Assembly: GCA_035578175.1 (NCBI GenBank)
Contig: JAQMRL010000012.1
Span: 17,339,715 to 17,403,714, forward strand
Length of the DNA: 64,000 bases
Source of the DNA: Catonia carolina
Lineage: Eukaryota; Arthropoda; Insecta; Hemiptera; Achilidae
Direction: 5' to 3'
Below, piece by piece: positions 39,279-50,420 of this stretch. Position 1 is the stretch's first letter. Each line of letters opens with the position of its first letter. The position numbers and the translations under genes are program-made. The notes beneath the pieces were generated by a model. The model ran no database searches and had not been told where the DNA came from. It saw only the letters and a list, made by a program, of their open reading frames with translations.

Positions 39279-39642
39279 AAGAACAATTCACACACATCAG
39301 TCACGTCACCGTTCCGAAAAGGAACCGGCACAGCCACGGCCACTCGGAAGTAGAAAACGATGACAGTATTCACACATGTACGTCAGTTTTCCTTCCGTCA
39401 AACTCCATTCAGTCATTTTACATAAGAGACAAACAAGTCCATAAAAAACAAAATATCGAGAAAAAATATTGTTTTGATGGTTCGGTGACTGTGACAAGAC
39501 TGACACGCCAGATTCAGGAAGATGCCAGTGCTCATTGTAGACAATGTCATTAATTTTTCAAGAAAGAATATTTTTCTGTGACTGATACTTCTCGGAATGA
39601 CGGAGCTGAGACTTGACGTAACGGATGTGTGTGAATTGACCC
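39279..39642. mobile_element. MITE inside the Harbinger element
   Basis: The left end CAATTCACACACATCAGTCA and the complement of the right end, CAATTCACACACATCCGTTA, are inverted and each continues to ACGTCA. The centre is AT-rich. Target duplication unclear. Confidence 0.65.
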
Positions 39643-40715
39643 TTATGGTGAAAAAATGAAAAAGACAAGGACTATAATAGCATACTGCCTGAATTTACAT
39701 ATAAATAACTGTTGTTTTATTTTAATTTAAATAAGATTTAAGAAAATAACTTTACAGAGTGCATTTTACTGAATTGGTTGACACATTTTTTTTAAAATTA
39801 AATTTTAATTATTCACTTACAAAAATCATTTTTACAATGTCAGTCAAATTCATTATGTGACCTAAGCAATGAGATTTGTATCTTGCATAATAAGTAATAA
39901 TATTATAAAGCATAAAAACACATCACTTATTATGCTAATTACAACAATTCTGGAATTAATTCTGGTTAAAATGTAAATCCAGAGTTAGGTCAAAAGATTA
40001 AACACTACGTACAGTACAACATCCGGAGTGACAAAAGTAAAACATAGATTAAAATTGTTGTTAAAGTCAATTCAACTTCTGGGAAAATAGCTGTAGTTTT
40101 GTAATTGATCTGCTATTTACGTACGATAAGAATACGATTAAGAATAAAATGTGAGTTTTAACATCCGGTGTAGGCCGACTGTTACTGTTGTGAACGAATC
40201 ATATATATAAGTATAGGCTACCTCTGTGTATTTCTTATGGGACGAAATTTTTGCGATTTCTACTCTTTAAAAAATCAAAATTTTGCATAATCCTTTATTA
40301 GGATTTTGCATAATAGATTTGCAATCAAATTTATTTAATCAATAAAACGGAAATAATTGAAAATTTTTATAAATAGCCTGTTCAAATCATTTAATTCTGA
40401 ATATGTAAATTTGTAATTTTTTGTTTTGGTGATTAGGGCTACTATTCGTAATAAAATTGATTACTAATCAATAAAATGTAAATTTTAATTTGTAATTGTA
40501 AAGAGAATAAGAGGCCACGACGTGCAGCAAGCCTTCTGCTCTTACTTTGTGCTGAGAATGCAAAAATGCGTCGAGCCAGTTTACCATTGAAGTATTGCTC
40601 ATCCACAGCGAATGATCTCGCTACTCCGGGGACGCAGTGAACGTGTTGAGGAACATTTCGTATATTAAACATGAGGAACATATTACTGAACATAAATTTA
40701 GCATCTAAAATTACA
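39643..40715. other. Helitron-associated non-coding sequence
   Basis: Contains 'gacgaaatttttgcgattt' and 'atcaaaattttgcataatcc' (40239-40300), repeated at 39050-39110 and 42545-42602. These blocks recur around the helicase gene and are probably Helitron flanking or terminal sequence. Confidence 0.45.
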
Positions 40716-40719
40716 AAAA

Positions 40720-42180
40720 TTAATTTTCCATAATATTATTTGTTAAAACCTCCTTATACACAACATTGGCGGTCCTTCCATCGGGAGCTAGAATAACTAA
40801 ACTGCTATTAGAACTTAACTCTAGAGCAGGCAACGTAAAATTGTCCATGCGAGAAACAATCATCTCTCAAATCAATCCCTGCTACTTTTCATGACTGTGA
40901 CTTGTTAATCATCATTACGACACAAACCTTTACAGGAAATTGCATCCTTTTGAATTCGAAAGGATAATCCGATGGAATTAGTGGTATTCATGGTATTAAA
41001 ACAGTTTCTTCCCTAGCAGTGCCTGTTATTGCAGTAGCTTCTATTAAGTTTTTACGAAGCGATTTCACCTGCAATCTAGTGCCGTTACACAGCTTAGGTG
41101 GGCAAAGGTTTTGTAACAACATGATTGGAGCTCAAACTTTCAGATGAAGTCTATGAGGTGGAAATACAGGAGGAGTAAGTGTGTTAAGAAACTACTGGAT
41201 ATTGTACTGCTTTATTAATATTTTTAGTTGAGTCTATAGAATTTTAGAACATTTCTTCTCCTTCAAGTAATTGCAATAAATAGTCGTTTATTTCATCTGC
41301 TTTCTCGTTCGTTGGTGTTAATATGGCACGCTCACAAAACCAATCAATAGATTTATCTTTGATATTTTTAGTATTGGGATAAATCTTCTCAATGAGAACT
41401 GCTGTATATGTTACAAAATTTCACCCAATCCGGAAGGTATTGTAACTTTTCCTGAAGACTATGGATATCTTCAGTCTCCTATCTTAAAAAGGAGGTCCGC
41501 CCAGCAGAAGCATCTCCTTTCAAGTGAACTCTCATATTCTTGCTCAATGAAAGTTCTCGCACACAAGGCCACAGAAAAGATTTGATACACGCTTTTACCT
41601 CATTTGCACGTGTACCTCTAAGCACTACTGGTAGTGTTTGACAAAAGTCGCCAGCTAACAGCACAGTTATAAGATCTTAAAGAGTAGCATTGAGTGCTTC
41701 AAATCCTCTTTTATGTGCCATTGTACTTTCATCCCAAATGATAAATTTACATTCTCTCAAAACTTTAGCTAAATCACTCTGCTTTTTAATATTGCAAAGA
41801 GGTTTGTCGTTGTAATTTAAGTTAAGAGGTAACTTGAAAGCAGAATGTGCTGTTTTTCCTCCATCTAATAATGTTGCAGCTATCTAATACAACAGCTAAT
41901 GATAACAATGAGATTCTGGTATGCTATGGAATATGCCCATGGAGAGGGTAAATGTGTGTGAGAAAAATATCATTACAACAGCTAATGCAATATCTTCGTA
42001 CTTTAGATAAGAGTAAATTTATAAGAAAAGTTTTTCCAGTTCCTCCAGGTGCATCTAAAAAAAAGTATTTTTCCATTAACTGAATTAATGTTGCTCAAGA
42101 TTTCTTGATAAACACCCATTTGCTCGTTGGTTAAAGTTGCTTCTCCATTATAAAGTATTCTCCAATACTTTGGTTGTTAA
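40720..42180 (-). pseudogene. Helitron PIF1-like helicase relic
   Basis: Minus-strand pieces in order: LTNEQMGVYQEILSNINSVN; a Walker A box DAPGGTGKTFLINLLL (about 42050-42020); KFIIWDESTMAHKRGFEALN (Walker B region); LLAGDFCQTLPVVLRGTRAN with SLSKNMRV (41664-41479); PTNEKADEIND; LLQNLCPPKLCNGTRLQV; and HGQFYVACSRV near the end, then NNIMEN and a stop. These are the PIF1 helicase motifs I, II, III and VI. Helitron transposases fuse a Rep nuclease to this helicase; no Rep (HUH) motif was found, so the N-terminus is lost. At least four frameshifts or stops. Confidence 0.88.
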
Positions 42181-42539
42181 TTTTTCTAAATTGTAGTTTG
42201 TTTCTTGTATGTACGCTCTATTAATATAACAACTTTAATATTTAGTTACTGAAAATGTGGTCTTGGATTTCAAATCGCTATCATTAAATAAATGATTTAA
42301 GTTAACAAAATTCGTTCTTAGATGTATGGTGAGCAACGACTAAAGCACAGTAGTACGATAGTTCGTTCTGAGAAGAACTGTTTTTATGACGCTATCATAG
42401 TGACTGTCAAATACAGTCTGAAAGTGTGTGACAACGATGAGATTCTGGTATGCTATGGAATATGCCTATGGAGGGGGTAAATGTGTGTCTGAGAACCAGC
42501 TACTACATAAGCGTAGCGCTTTGCGCTGATTCCGCATCC

Positions 42540-42790
42540 TCGCATCAGTGGGGAGGAATTTTTGCGATTTCTTCCCGTTAAAATCAAAATTTTGCAAAAT
42601 CCTTTTTTAGTGCGTGCTTACACAACATAACACAAAGCTAATTTCCAAATTTCAAGTCTCTAGTGTTAGTAGTTTCGGCTGTGCGTTGATCTATAATTGA
42701 ATCAGTCAGGATAATAGATTAACATAATAGATTAACAAGTTGTTGTTGTTATTCTATTTAATTTAAAAGTTGTTGTTATTTATGAATACG
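42540..42790. other. Helitron-associated tail
   Basis: 'ggaggaatttttgcgatttc', 'aattttgcaaaatccttttt' and 'tttcggctgtgcgttgatc' are typical of arthropod Helitron-linked repeats. No CTRR end with hairpin could be fixed. Confidence 0.4.
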
Positions 42791-43368
42791 TATTATAAAA
42801 CACCAAGTACACAGCAACCTGCCAGCAGACCAGCACACAGGATTGTACAAAACAAACCCGTAATCTGATACGGCAGGTAACCAGCGCGCAGGTTCCACCA
42901 CTAGCATTTACTGTGGGACACCTGATTTAAATATAATGGCACATTTCTGCAAGCAGGTTCCCACTTATAACCAACCTGTCACCAGCAACCTGCGACCGGT
43001 GTTCACTGTGCGCTTACCCTAATATGAAAGTTTCACTTGTATATTACTCAAGGACAGGACGCACAAGGCTATTAGGGCTCTTGTACAGTCTTAAGTACTG
43101 ATTTTTCAAATTTAAAATCACGGCTAATCCCAAGCTACAAGTTGTAAATTTCTTCGAGCTTTTGCAGCTACTGAGTCAAACAGCACACAAGATCAGTAGC
43201 AGGGGAAATGGGTGGGAACTTTTGCACTAATCTTTGGCTGGATGCTTCTTACATGCCGGGCTGCTTGGGTTCATCTACACTGCTATAAATAGAAAAACAT
43301 TACTCATTGTATTTACAATACCCTACTTTACAAATACTTTTTTAACAGGATTATGTAAAAAACCCTGC

Positions 43369-43855
43369 CCAAAACAGACAGGTGGAGTTGTTAAATTATT
43401 TGCACTCAATCTGTCAGTTCCAAGGCTACAAAAAGTAGTTGTTTCTTATCACATGGTCAGCCATTTAAATGACTAAATCGTTTAAAAGAACAGAAGAGGT
43501 AAAGGTGCAGACACTAATCAGAGTTATCTCTTCTGAAATTAATGAATTTCATTATACAGCCACACCCTGTGGTAAATTAAGTGAAGGTGTCATTTGTAGG
43601 ATGGAAAATATGTGCTATTCAGAGGGTCTGGCATGCTGATAAGCATACTTTGCAATGGTAAACCATTTAACTCTTCGTTTTACTAAGTCCTAAACCTCTA
43701 GAGGTTCAAACCAACCTTTCAGCTTTCTGTTTTGCAATTTCTGCTAATGCAGACTGTGGAAAATGATGATACATGAAAATGCGTGATGAAAGAATGCCAG
43801 AAGACTACTATGCCAACAGGCCGGCCAACCTTTCAGCTGATGACCTAAACATAAT
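43369..43855 (+). mobile_element. Family B repeat containing a SINE
   Basis: From 'aaacagacaggtggagttg' to 'cagctgatgacctaaacat'. It is interrupted at 43725-43824 by a deleted SINE, so family B is older than that SINE. Confidence 0.75.
43725..43824 (-). mobile_element. SINE copy, internally deleted, 14-bp duplication
   Basis: CCAACCTTTCAGCT flanks it at 43711-43724 and 43825-43838. Only the tail half ('gcaatttctgctaatgcaga') and the 5' GCCGGCC remain; the tRNA boxes are deleted. Confidence 0.75.
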
Positions 43856-43900
43856 GTAAAATAACATTTTCAGTGATTAATTTTTTAAATTTTCTTTTAG

Positions 43901-44175
43901 GGAAGATCCTGGACTCTTTTGAAATACTTTTAAAGAACACGCAAAGAAAATGTCAGTGTAAATTGTTATCGGTTCGTGTTAAGAACGCTACCAGATATAG
44001 ATCTTCTCTCAAAAAACTTTTCCATCTGATCGAATTAGCGTCCAGTCACTTCGAAAACGAGATTGAACCAACTTTTCCACTTCCGAAGGTTCCTGGTAAG
44101 AGGAAAATTCTTGATTTGCTCACAACATACTGTGATATACAACGTGAGACAAGTATTAAGACGTATCATGAGAGA
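43901..44175 (+). CDS. F-box protein (FBXO28-like), third found exon
   Basis: The acceptor TTTTCTTTTAG ends at 43900; the first two bases complete a Gly codon with the G of the preceding exon. The 91 full codons read KILDSFEILLKNTQRKCQCK, then SLKKLFHLIELASSHFENEI and PKVPGKRKILDLLTTYCDIQ. PGK-ILD across the junction and the SS..FE-E-I stretch match the region after the F-box in FBXO28. Donor GTAAGT at 44176, phase 0. A short in-frame run upstream (from 43873) lies in the intron and is not used. Confidence 0.75.
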
Positions 44176-45650
44176 GTAAGTAGGCCTTAAACAGAAATCC
44201 AAATAATGCTATAGATTGTGAGTCACAAGAATGTCTTTTGTGTATGGATGGGCGTTGAGGAAGGGAAGAGAAATCTAACAGTGCTGCCAACCTCAGCAGC
44301 GAGACACTATTTTACTACCGTGCAACTGCACCGTTGGTTAACCACATGTTGCCTTTCAATTAATATACTTCGTTGTGACTTAAACCACTATACTTTTTCC
44401 ACTTACACCTCATTTCCTTTAAAATTTTTCCTAATGCACAATCAAACTAAAAGTTAGCCTTTCTTTCAAAACCGGTAACAACTTTCCACATGTCGGCATC
44501 ACTTTCTTATTGATATAATAGTTTTCTTTTTTAAACAAGTGTCAACTGTTGAAGAAGTAACTTCCTTCTGTATATTTCGCATTGTGGAAAAAAACATCAC
44601 AGTAGTTAGCCGCTCGCTCGCGACTTTTGTTAAGAGGCACGGAAAGGTATTTTTGTTTAGCTTCAACTTCACAGCATTTTATTACATTGCATATTAGATT
44701 TCGTTCAGTTTTGTGAACAGTTCGATCGCATTTTCGAGAACCCACATTTCCGTTTACGGTAACAAACAGTTATATTCGTACAGTTAACCTTCAGGAGGTT
44801 CTGCGATGTATTGAATGTCCTCTGGGTGTAGTTTACGTTGTTGTGGTGGATATCAAAACAGTCGCGCATGCGCACTGATGCTTTCCCCCCTTTTCCCCTC
44901 ATTAAAACCAAAGGCAAACTTGTGACTCAAGTAACTATATTATAATAATTGTGACACTTATCTCTAAGATCCGTTTCGGGATCTGGGTAAATTAAAATTT
45001 AATTTAAACTAAAAATTACAATTGATAATAAGTTTTATTTCTACAAATAAATTACAATTACTACAATAGAATTACTTAGAATAAATAAACTACTTACAAT
45101 AAATTAAACAAGATTACAAGATTATTTTTCTCTTACTTAAACGAAGTCCTATTTATATAGTTAACGATTATATGTGTCTACAATTTACGCTGGATCTCTT
45201 TGCAGGCGTACTCGCAAATCAAAGACTAATTAACTTCAAATAAATTGGCTATAGGTGAAGCTATGGAAGTCCCGAGAAGCACAGAGATTTTCGATAAACT
45301 AATGATAAAAATACAAGTTTTTACAAAACGTAAACAACTCATTCATTGTAAGTGAATAGGATGGTTACAAAAAGTGCCAATTATCAATACCAGACTCGTT
45401 CAGGTCACCGCACAACAATAGACAAACCTACACTATACATTGTGCGTTATATTTCTATTTCTTAGAAACCCTATCTATTTTTTATTTACTACTAATTATT
45501 ATAATTTTACATTAACACCTATTAAATCTGTCTTTCTCAAGAATTCTCGAATGATTTTTCCTTTAAGATATTGTCACAGTAATAAATCAGTGTTTTTTGG
45601 GATCTGATTATAATACATAACAGAAAAATTTCTTTTAGACTTCAGTAAAA
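44176..45650. other. Intron; nothing recognised
   Basis: Open frames of 67-79 codons at 44218-44917 show no similarity. Part of 44940-45130 is a low-complexity 'aaattacaa' stretch. Confidence 0.45.
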
Positions 45651-45813
45651 CCTCGCATATCTGATTCCCACTCAACCGTAACCCGGCTTAAAAGAAACTG
45701 ATCAGATTTTTAAAAATTTGGTTATTACTGTAATGTATTTCAATTCTGCATATAATGCACAATACTGAATTAAATTTAAATACGTATTTAACTTAACTAA
45801 TACTTGATCTCAT

Positions 45814-46150
45814 AGTTCGAGGGCTACAAAATAGTTGTGTTTCTTATCGCATGATCATCCAGTTATGCCTAAAGCATTTAACAACACGAGGTAAAGATGT
45901 AAAAGACTCTAGTCACAGTAATAAATTTCATTATTATACAGATAGACCCTGCAGTGAATGAAGTCAAGGTGTCATTTGCAGGGTGGAAAATAGATAATTT
46001 TCAGAGGGTTCGGCAACCTCATAAGTATAATTTTGCCCTCAGTAAATAAGGCAATTGTAAACCCCCTCACCCCTCATTTTACTTAGCAATGCCTCTAGAG
46101 GTTCAAACCAGTCTCTCTGCTGTTGATCTAAACAACAACAACAACATGTA
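45814..46150 (+). mobile_element. Family B repeat
   Basis: 'gggctacaaaatagttgtgt' through 'gttgatctaaacaacaacaac'; the tail is (CAA)n. Confidence 0.75.
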
Positions 46151-46429
46151 AAAGTGTTTTTCTTTAAAACTGAAAAAAATTCTTTGGTTTACTTTGTATG
46201 GCGTTTAAAGAGATCATTATTGCGTAATCATTACTTTATCTTAAGTTCAGCTGTTGTGGTGTCCAAATACGATGTAGGCTAATGTTGTCCACCAATGATT
46301 CACCAAGCCAATAAAGTAACATGCGTGTAAACTTTAGCCCAAAGCACTAATATTTTAAAACTAAAGGTACATACTTCAACTGTACATGTTCTAAATTTAA
46401 GCTCTTATAAGTGTACAATTTCTCCATAA

Positions 46430-46840
46430 CAGACAGGTGGAGTTTTAAATTATTTTCGATCTGCTAATTCTAGGGGTACAAAAAATAGTTCTGTTTCTTA
46501 TCACATGCTCAGCCAATTATATGACTGAAGCATTTAACAACAACAGAAGTACAAGTGTAAATAGTAAGTGAAAATAGTAAGCAAGTGTAAGCAGTACTGT
46601 GACACTAGTCACAGTTATCTGCTTTGAGAGTAATGAATTTCATTAAATAGCCAGACCTTGTAGTGAATGATGGTGTCATATGGAGGGTGGAAAGTAGATG
46701 CTTTTCAGAGGGCCTGGAATTTTGATAAGCATATTTTTCCACTCAGTGAGGAAGGCATTATAAACCTCCTCACTCTTCAATTTACTTAGTAAAGCCTCTA
46801 GAAGTTCAAAGCAGCCTTTCCGCTGAAACAACAGCAAAGT
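46430..46840 (+). mobile_element. Family B repeat, full length
   Basis: 'acagacaggtggagttttaa' to 'gctgaaacaacagcaaag'. It has a ~40-bp internal duplication of 'aagtgaaaatagtaagcaag' near 46555-46595 not seen in other copies. Confidence 0.75.
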
Positions 46841-46992
46841 GTACATTAATGTATGGGTTATGCGACATATGATTTAATGCATCTAGATTGCAGTGGGTTT
46901 TAAAATTTTACTTTATTTTCGATATTGCGATTTCATAAACAAAAAAAATTCCTGATTCAGATTGGGCCGGAAAACGAGGTTACTGTTCTTTT

Positions 46993-47390
46993 ATAAAATT
47001 GTTGTTGTTTAGATGATCAGCCGAGAGGCTGGTTTGAACCTCTACAGCTTTACTAAATAAAACGAGGAGTAGAGTGGTTTACCACTGTCTTACTGAGTGG
47101 GAAAGTATGCTTATCAGCTGTCTGATCCTCTGAAAAGCATCTACTTTCCACCCTCAAAATGACACCTTCACTTCATTCACCACAGAATCTGGCTGTATTA
47201 TGAAATTCATTACTCTAAGAGGAGATAACTCTGATTAGTGTCTTTTACACCTGTAGCTACCTTTTCTGTTGTTAAATGCTTGTCATATTATTGGCTGACC
47301 ATGTGATAAGAATCACAACTATTTTTTGTAGCCCTAGAACTAGCAGATCGAATGCTAACAATTTAACATTTCACTGCCTGTTGTGGGCAA
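46993..47390 (-). mobile_element. Family B repeat, inverted copy
   Basis: Starts 'ttgttgttgtttagatgatc' and ends 'atttcactgcctgttgtggg'. Inverted relative to 46430 and 47605, so the cluster contains head-to-head pairs that could fold back. Confidence 0.78.
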
Positions 47391-47604
47391 CTTTTATAAT
47401 TATTGCTATAAATATTAAAATTGATTATTTTCAGACAAAATAATGGCTAAATGATTCAGACAATAATAATGGCCATATTTTTATCAGATTTTAATTGGTG
47501 GCAATTTTAAATTTCCCATCTTTTTCCTTTTTCATCCGTCCGTCACACCCATATGTTAGAAACATTACGAGAGATAGCAACAACGGTTTTCAGTTTCATA
47601 ATGT

Positions 47605-47925
47605 ACACATGGTCAGCCAATTAAATGTCTGAATCATTTAAGAACAGAAGAGGTAGAGGTGTAAAAGACACTAATCAGAGTTATCTCCTCTGAAAGTAAT
47701 GAATTTCATTATACAGCCAGACCCTGTGGTGAATAAAGTGAAGGTGTCATTTGCAGAGTGGAAAATATGTGCTTTTCGGAGGGCCTGGCATGCTGATAAG
47801 CGTACTTTTCCACTCAGTGAGGAAGGCAATGGTAAACCACCTCACTCCTCGTTTTACTTAGTAAAACCTCTACAGGTTCAAACCAGCCTTTCGGCTGATG
47901 ACCTAAACAACAATATACACATAAA
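47605..47925 (+). mobile_element. Family B repeat
   Basis: 'acatggtcagccaattaaat' to 'gctgatgacctaaacaaca'. This is among the best-preserved 3' halves. Confidence 0.78.
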
Positions 47926-48064
47926 GTTAGTGTAATTGAATTGAGTTTAAAGTTCCAGTTTCAACCGGAAGTGGCCTAAAACCACGACGGAAATCAATAA
48001 ATCAAAGTCGGAATTTGGAAATAAAAATAGTGTAATTCGATTCCTCTTAAAAAGTCGATACAGA

Positions 48065-49150
48065 AATTACGGATCTTTTCCGTTATCCAACAAGAAATGT
48101 ACTGCATTTAGCACTTGTTATGCGGCTTGCGTCATTCTCAATAAACTAACCTAATTTTAATCATATAATATGAAAGACGTATATAGTGACGGCTTGCGTC
48201 ATCCTCAATAAACATAACCTAATTTTAATCGTATAATATGAAAGACGCCAAATGAAAATCAATCTTAGTTTGGCTTAAGATCTTAAGCCTTAGATCTTAA
48301 GATCTTAGATCGTAGATCTTTTAATTTCCTATAAATTTTATTATATTAACTTTTGTTGTTAAATGCATAGACCAGTAAGGCCGAAATCTTAAAAAAATTG
48401 ATTTTTCACAATTTTCGTGAGAAAAAAAACAGAGAATTGCTAATTACCGCTAAACTAACTGTTATACAAAAAAATGTTTGGAATAAAAGTTGTAGGATTT
48501 AAAATTCTCTACAACTTTAATTTATACATTTTACGGTAAAATGCATTATAAAGCTGAAATCTTACAACAAAAAAAAAACTTTTTTTACGTGAAAACAGCC
48601 TCACCAAGAATTTCAGCAAACATGACTCCTACCCTATCTTGTAGAGCATAAAAAAATTAAGTAGACTAAATGAGCCAATTTAAAAAAAATCGTAGGACCA
48701 GTTTTTGAGATAATCGCAAAAAAGTGAAAAATTACACGAATAAACTACTACTTCCGATTGACCGATTTTGATGAAAATGTTCGTGTTGGGTCCGGTAGTA
48801 GTATGTAACTAAGTTTCAAGTTCGCACGATGTTCTGTTCTTGAGATATTTTGTATACACATACACAGACCAATTAAAAAAAGGGAGAAGGAGATGACTCA
48901 TGTTTACGAACTTAAATTAAATTAAATTAAATAATAACAGTAATAACATAACAATAACAACATTAACTATGAGTAATGGCTATGCGTAATGGAATGAGTC
49001 ATAAATAGTTTAATAGTTAAATAAATATTATGTATTGTATGTAGTATTAACATACAATAAATATACATACGTTCAATAATGGGTTACGCGACCCGCATAA
49101 CACTTGCTAAATGCAGTACATTTCTTGTGAACGGAAAAGATCCGAAATTA
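48065..49150. mobile_element. Inverted-repeat element (~60-bp ends) with family A inside
   Basis: 'attacggatcttttccgtta' to 'agcacttgttatgcgg' (48065-48125) is matched inverted at 49085-49150 ('cgcataacacttgctaaatg' to 'ggaaaagatccgaaatt'). Between them is a family A copy (48130-48873) and AT-rich DNA. Probably a non-autonomous DNA transposon or foldback element. Confidence 0.6.
48130..48873 (-). mobile_element. Family A repeat, lacking both outer ends
   Basis: 'cataacctaattttaatc' to 'acacatacacagaccaatta'. The stretch 'tgcgtcattctcaataaac' is tandemly doubled at 48128-48215, and 'agatcttaag' is expanded at 48280-48320. Confidence 0.75.
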
Positions 49151-49269
49151 TTAATGGTTTTTGCTATGTCTTTGTAAGGTAAGCTTTTTTAAAAATTGCC
49201 ACCAGCCATGAGACGCGTTGTCTCATGAAAGGGATTTTTTTAATTTATATTTATTGTTTGCATTAACAG

Positions 49270-49485
49270 ATAGCATCACGATACCCAAGCGAACATCAAA
49301 TCATATCACTGAGTCAGATGCGAAAAAAGATATTGAAAGAAAATCTTACTTGGGTAGAACGGCATGTAAGACGCCCAGCAATAAACGCATGTAAAATCAG
49401 TCAACTGCCGGATACAATGAATGAATCTTTTAAAGTGGCAAACTCCAGCAATTCATTCGATGAAACGATGGATGTAGTAGAAGAG
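49270..49485 (+). CDS. F-box protein (FBXO28-like), fourth found exon
   Basis: The acceptor TTTGCATTAACAG ends at 49269 and the donor GTATGA starts at 49486; exactly 72 codons in phase 0 at both ends. IASRYPSEHQIISLSQMRKK, then ILKENLTWVERHVRRPAINA, then a Ser/Asn/acidic stretch (SNSFDETMDVVEE). No domain recognised. It is linked to the gene by phase, strand and codon character; a conserved family feature here would be a coiled coil, which is not obvious. Confidence 0.6.
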
Positions 49486-49994
49486 GTATGAATGTTATAT
49501 TATGGGCCGACAGGGTGATTCACTCATGATTTAAGTATGGAAACAGCTTTGTTCTGCAAATCTGAAATAAATTTTCAGGCAGAAAAAATATGTAGGTAGA
49601 ACGGACGTCAAATAAACTTATTGGTTTCCTGAAGTGCGCAGAAGGTTTATTTTGGTAATGGCGCGCTCGGTTGCCTCAGTGGTGGGGGTCAGTGCTGTAC
49701 TAGCTGTGATCAAAGTCACGTTGTTCTCACAACGTTATATATCAGCTAACCCGAGAGTGTAGTATGTGGTAGGCGTTAATTGTTGTTTCATTTACCATTA
49801 CAATTGAATGTTTTTAACGTTGCTAATAGATTATGCATCGTTCAGCACCTGTGATTTAATAGGCAGTTCAGTGCTAAGACACGAAATCTACCGACTGAAT
49901 CCGAACTGTTGGCGCAGCTACACCGGCAAGCTTATTTGGCGTCCACTCTATAGTTCTTAAAAATCTGCGTAATGTGGGATTTAAAAACTATAGA
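49486..49994. other. Intron; unassigned GC-richer patch
   Basis: 49640-49760 ('ggcgcgctcggttgcctcag') and 49890-49960 differ in composition from the flanks and may be transposon-derived. Not identified. Confidence 0.35.
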
Positions 49995-50420
49995 CCATAA
50001 TAATTGTGTAGTAAATGAGGCAATTTTTAAAAAAATCGGGAGCCGTTGAGAAAATCGCAAAAAAATGAAAAATTACACGAATAAACTACTACTTCCGGCT
50101 GATCAATTCTGATGAAAATGTTCGTGTTGGATTCATTAGTGGTAATATTAAAGTTCCAAGTTTTTAAAGTATGTATATTAAAGTACGCTATTCCGTTCTT
50201 GAGATATTTTGTTCACTCCCCTCATAACACAAACACGCACATATATACACACACACACACTCTCTCTCTTTCTCTCTCTTACACTCTCTCGTCTTATCTC
50301 TCGCACCCACACGCGCACACAGACCAAACTCTAAAAATATGTTTTTTGGGTTCAGGGGGCCTGGAAATTTGTACATCTGGTGAAAACTCGATTTGGAAAA
50401 GTTGACAAGTAAATTTCTTT
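49995..50420 (-). mobile_element. Family A repeat, 3' part in minus orientation
   Basis: 'aatgaggcaatttttaaaaa' through 'ggtgaaaactcgatttgg'. The microsatellite here is a compound (CA)n/(CT)n at 50228-50325. Confidence 0.78.

Larger units (their letters stand above)
38635..43019. mobile_element. PIF/Harbinger element with TAA duplication, carrying other insertions
   Basis: The left end GGGTAAGCCGCACAGTGAAC and the complement of the right end, GGGTAAGCGCACAGTGAACA, form a ~38-bp inverted repeat that continues through 'ctggtcgcaggt'. Flanked by TAA at 38632-38634 and 43020-43022, as PIF/Harbinger requires. Only bits of its own gene remain (38790-39080). The interior has been filled by a MITE and a Helitron relic. 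Confidence 0.88.
45652..46988. mobile_element. Possible pogo-like element hosting family B copies
   Basis: The left end CAGTAAAACCTCGCATATCT and the complement of the right end, CAGTAACCTCGTTTTCCGGC, share the CAGTA..CCTCG start of pogo/Tigger terminal repeats. Two family B copies lie inside. The repeats are short and diverged. Confidence 0.35.

Noticed and set aside
39306..39506. 66-codon minus-strand open frame
   Set aside because: Lies within a MITE with inverted ends; no domain.
43838..43850. CTGATGA motif as another hammerhead core
   Set aside because: It is the end of family B; no GAAA core half or pairing stems follow. The same applies to CTGATGATG at 13300.
44542..44917. Two minus-strand open frames in an intron
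   Set aside because: Short, no recognisable domain, opposite to the host gene, no splice or promoter context.
47699..47935. 78-codon plus-strand open frame
   Set aside because: It is the 3' half of a family B copy; other copies have stops in this frame, and no protein similarity is seen.
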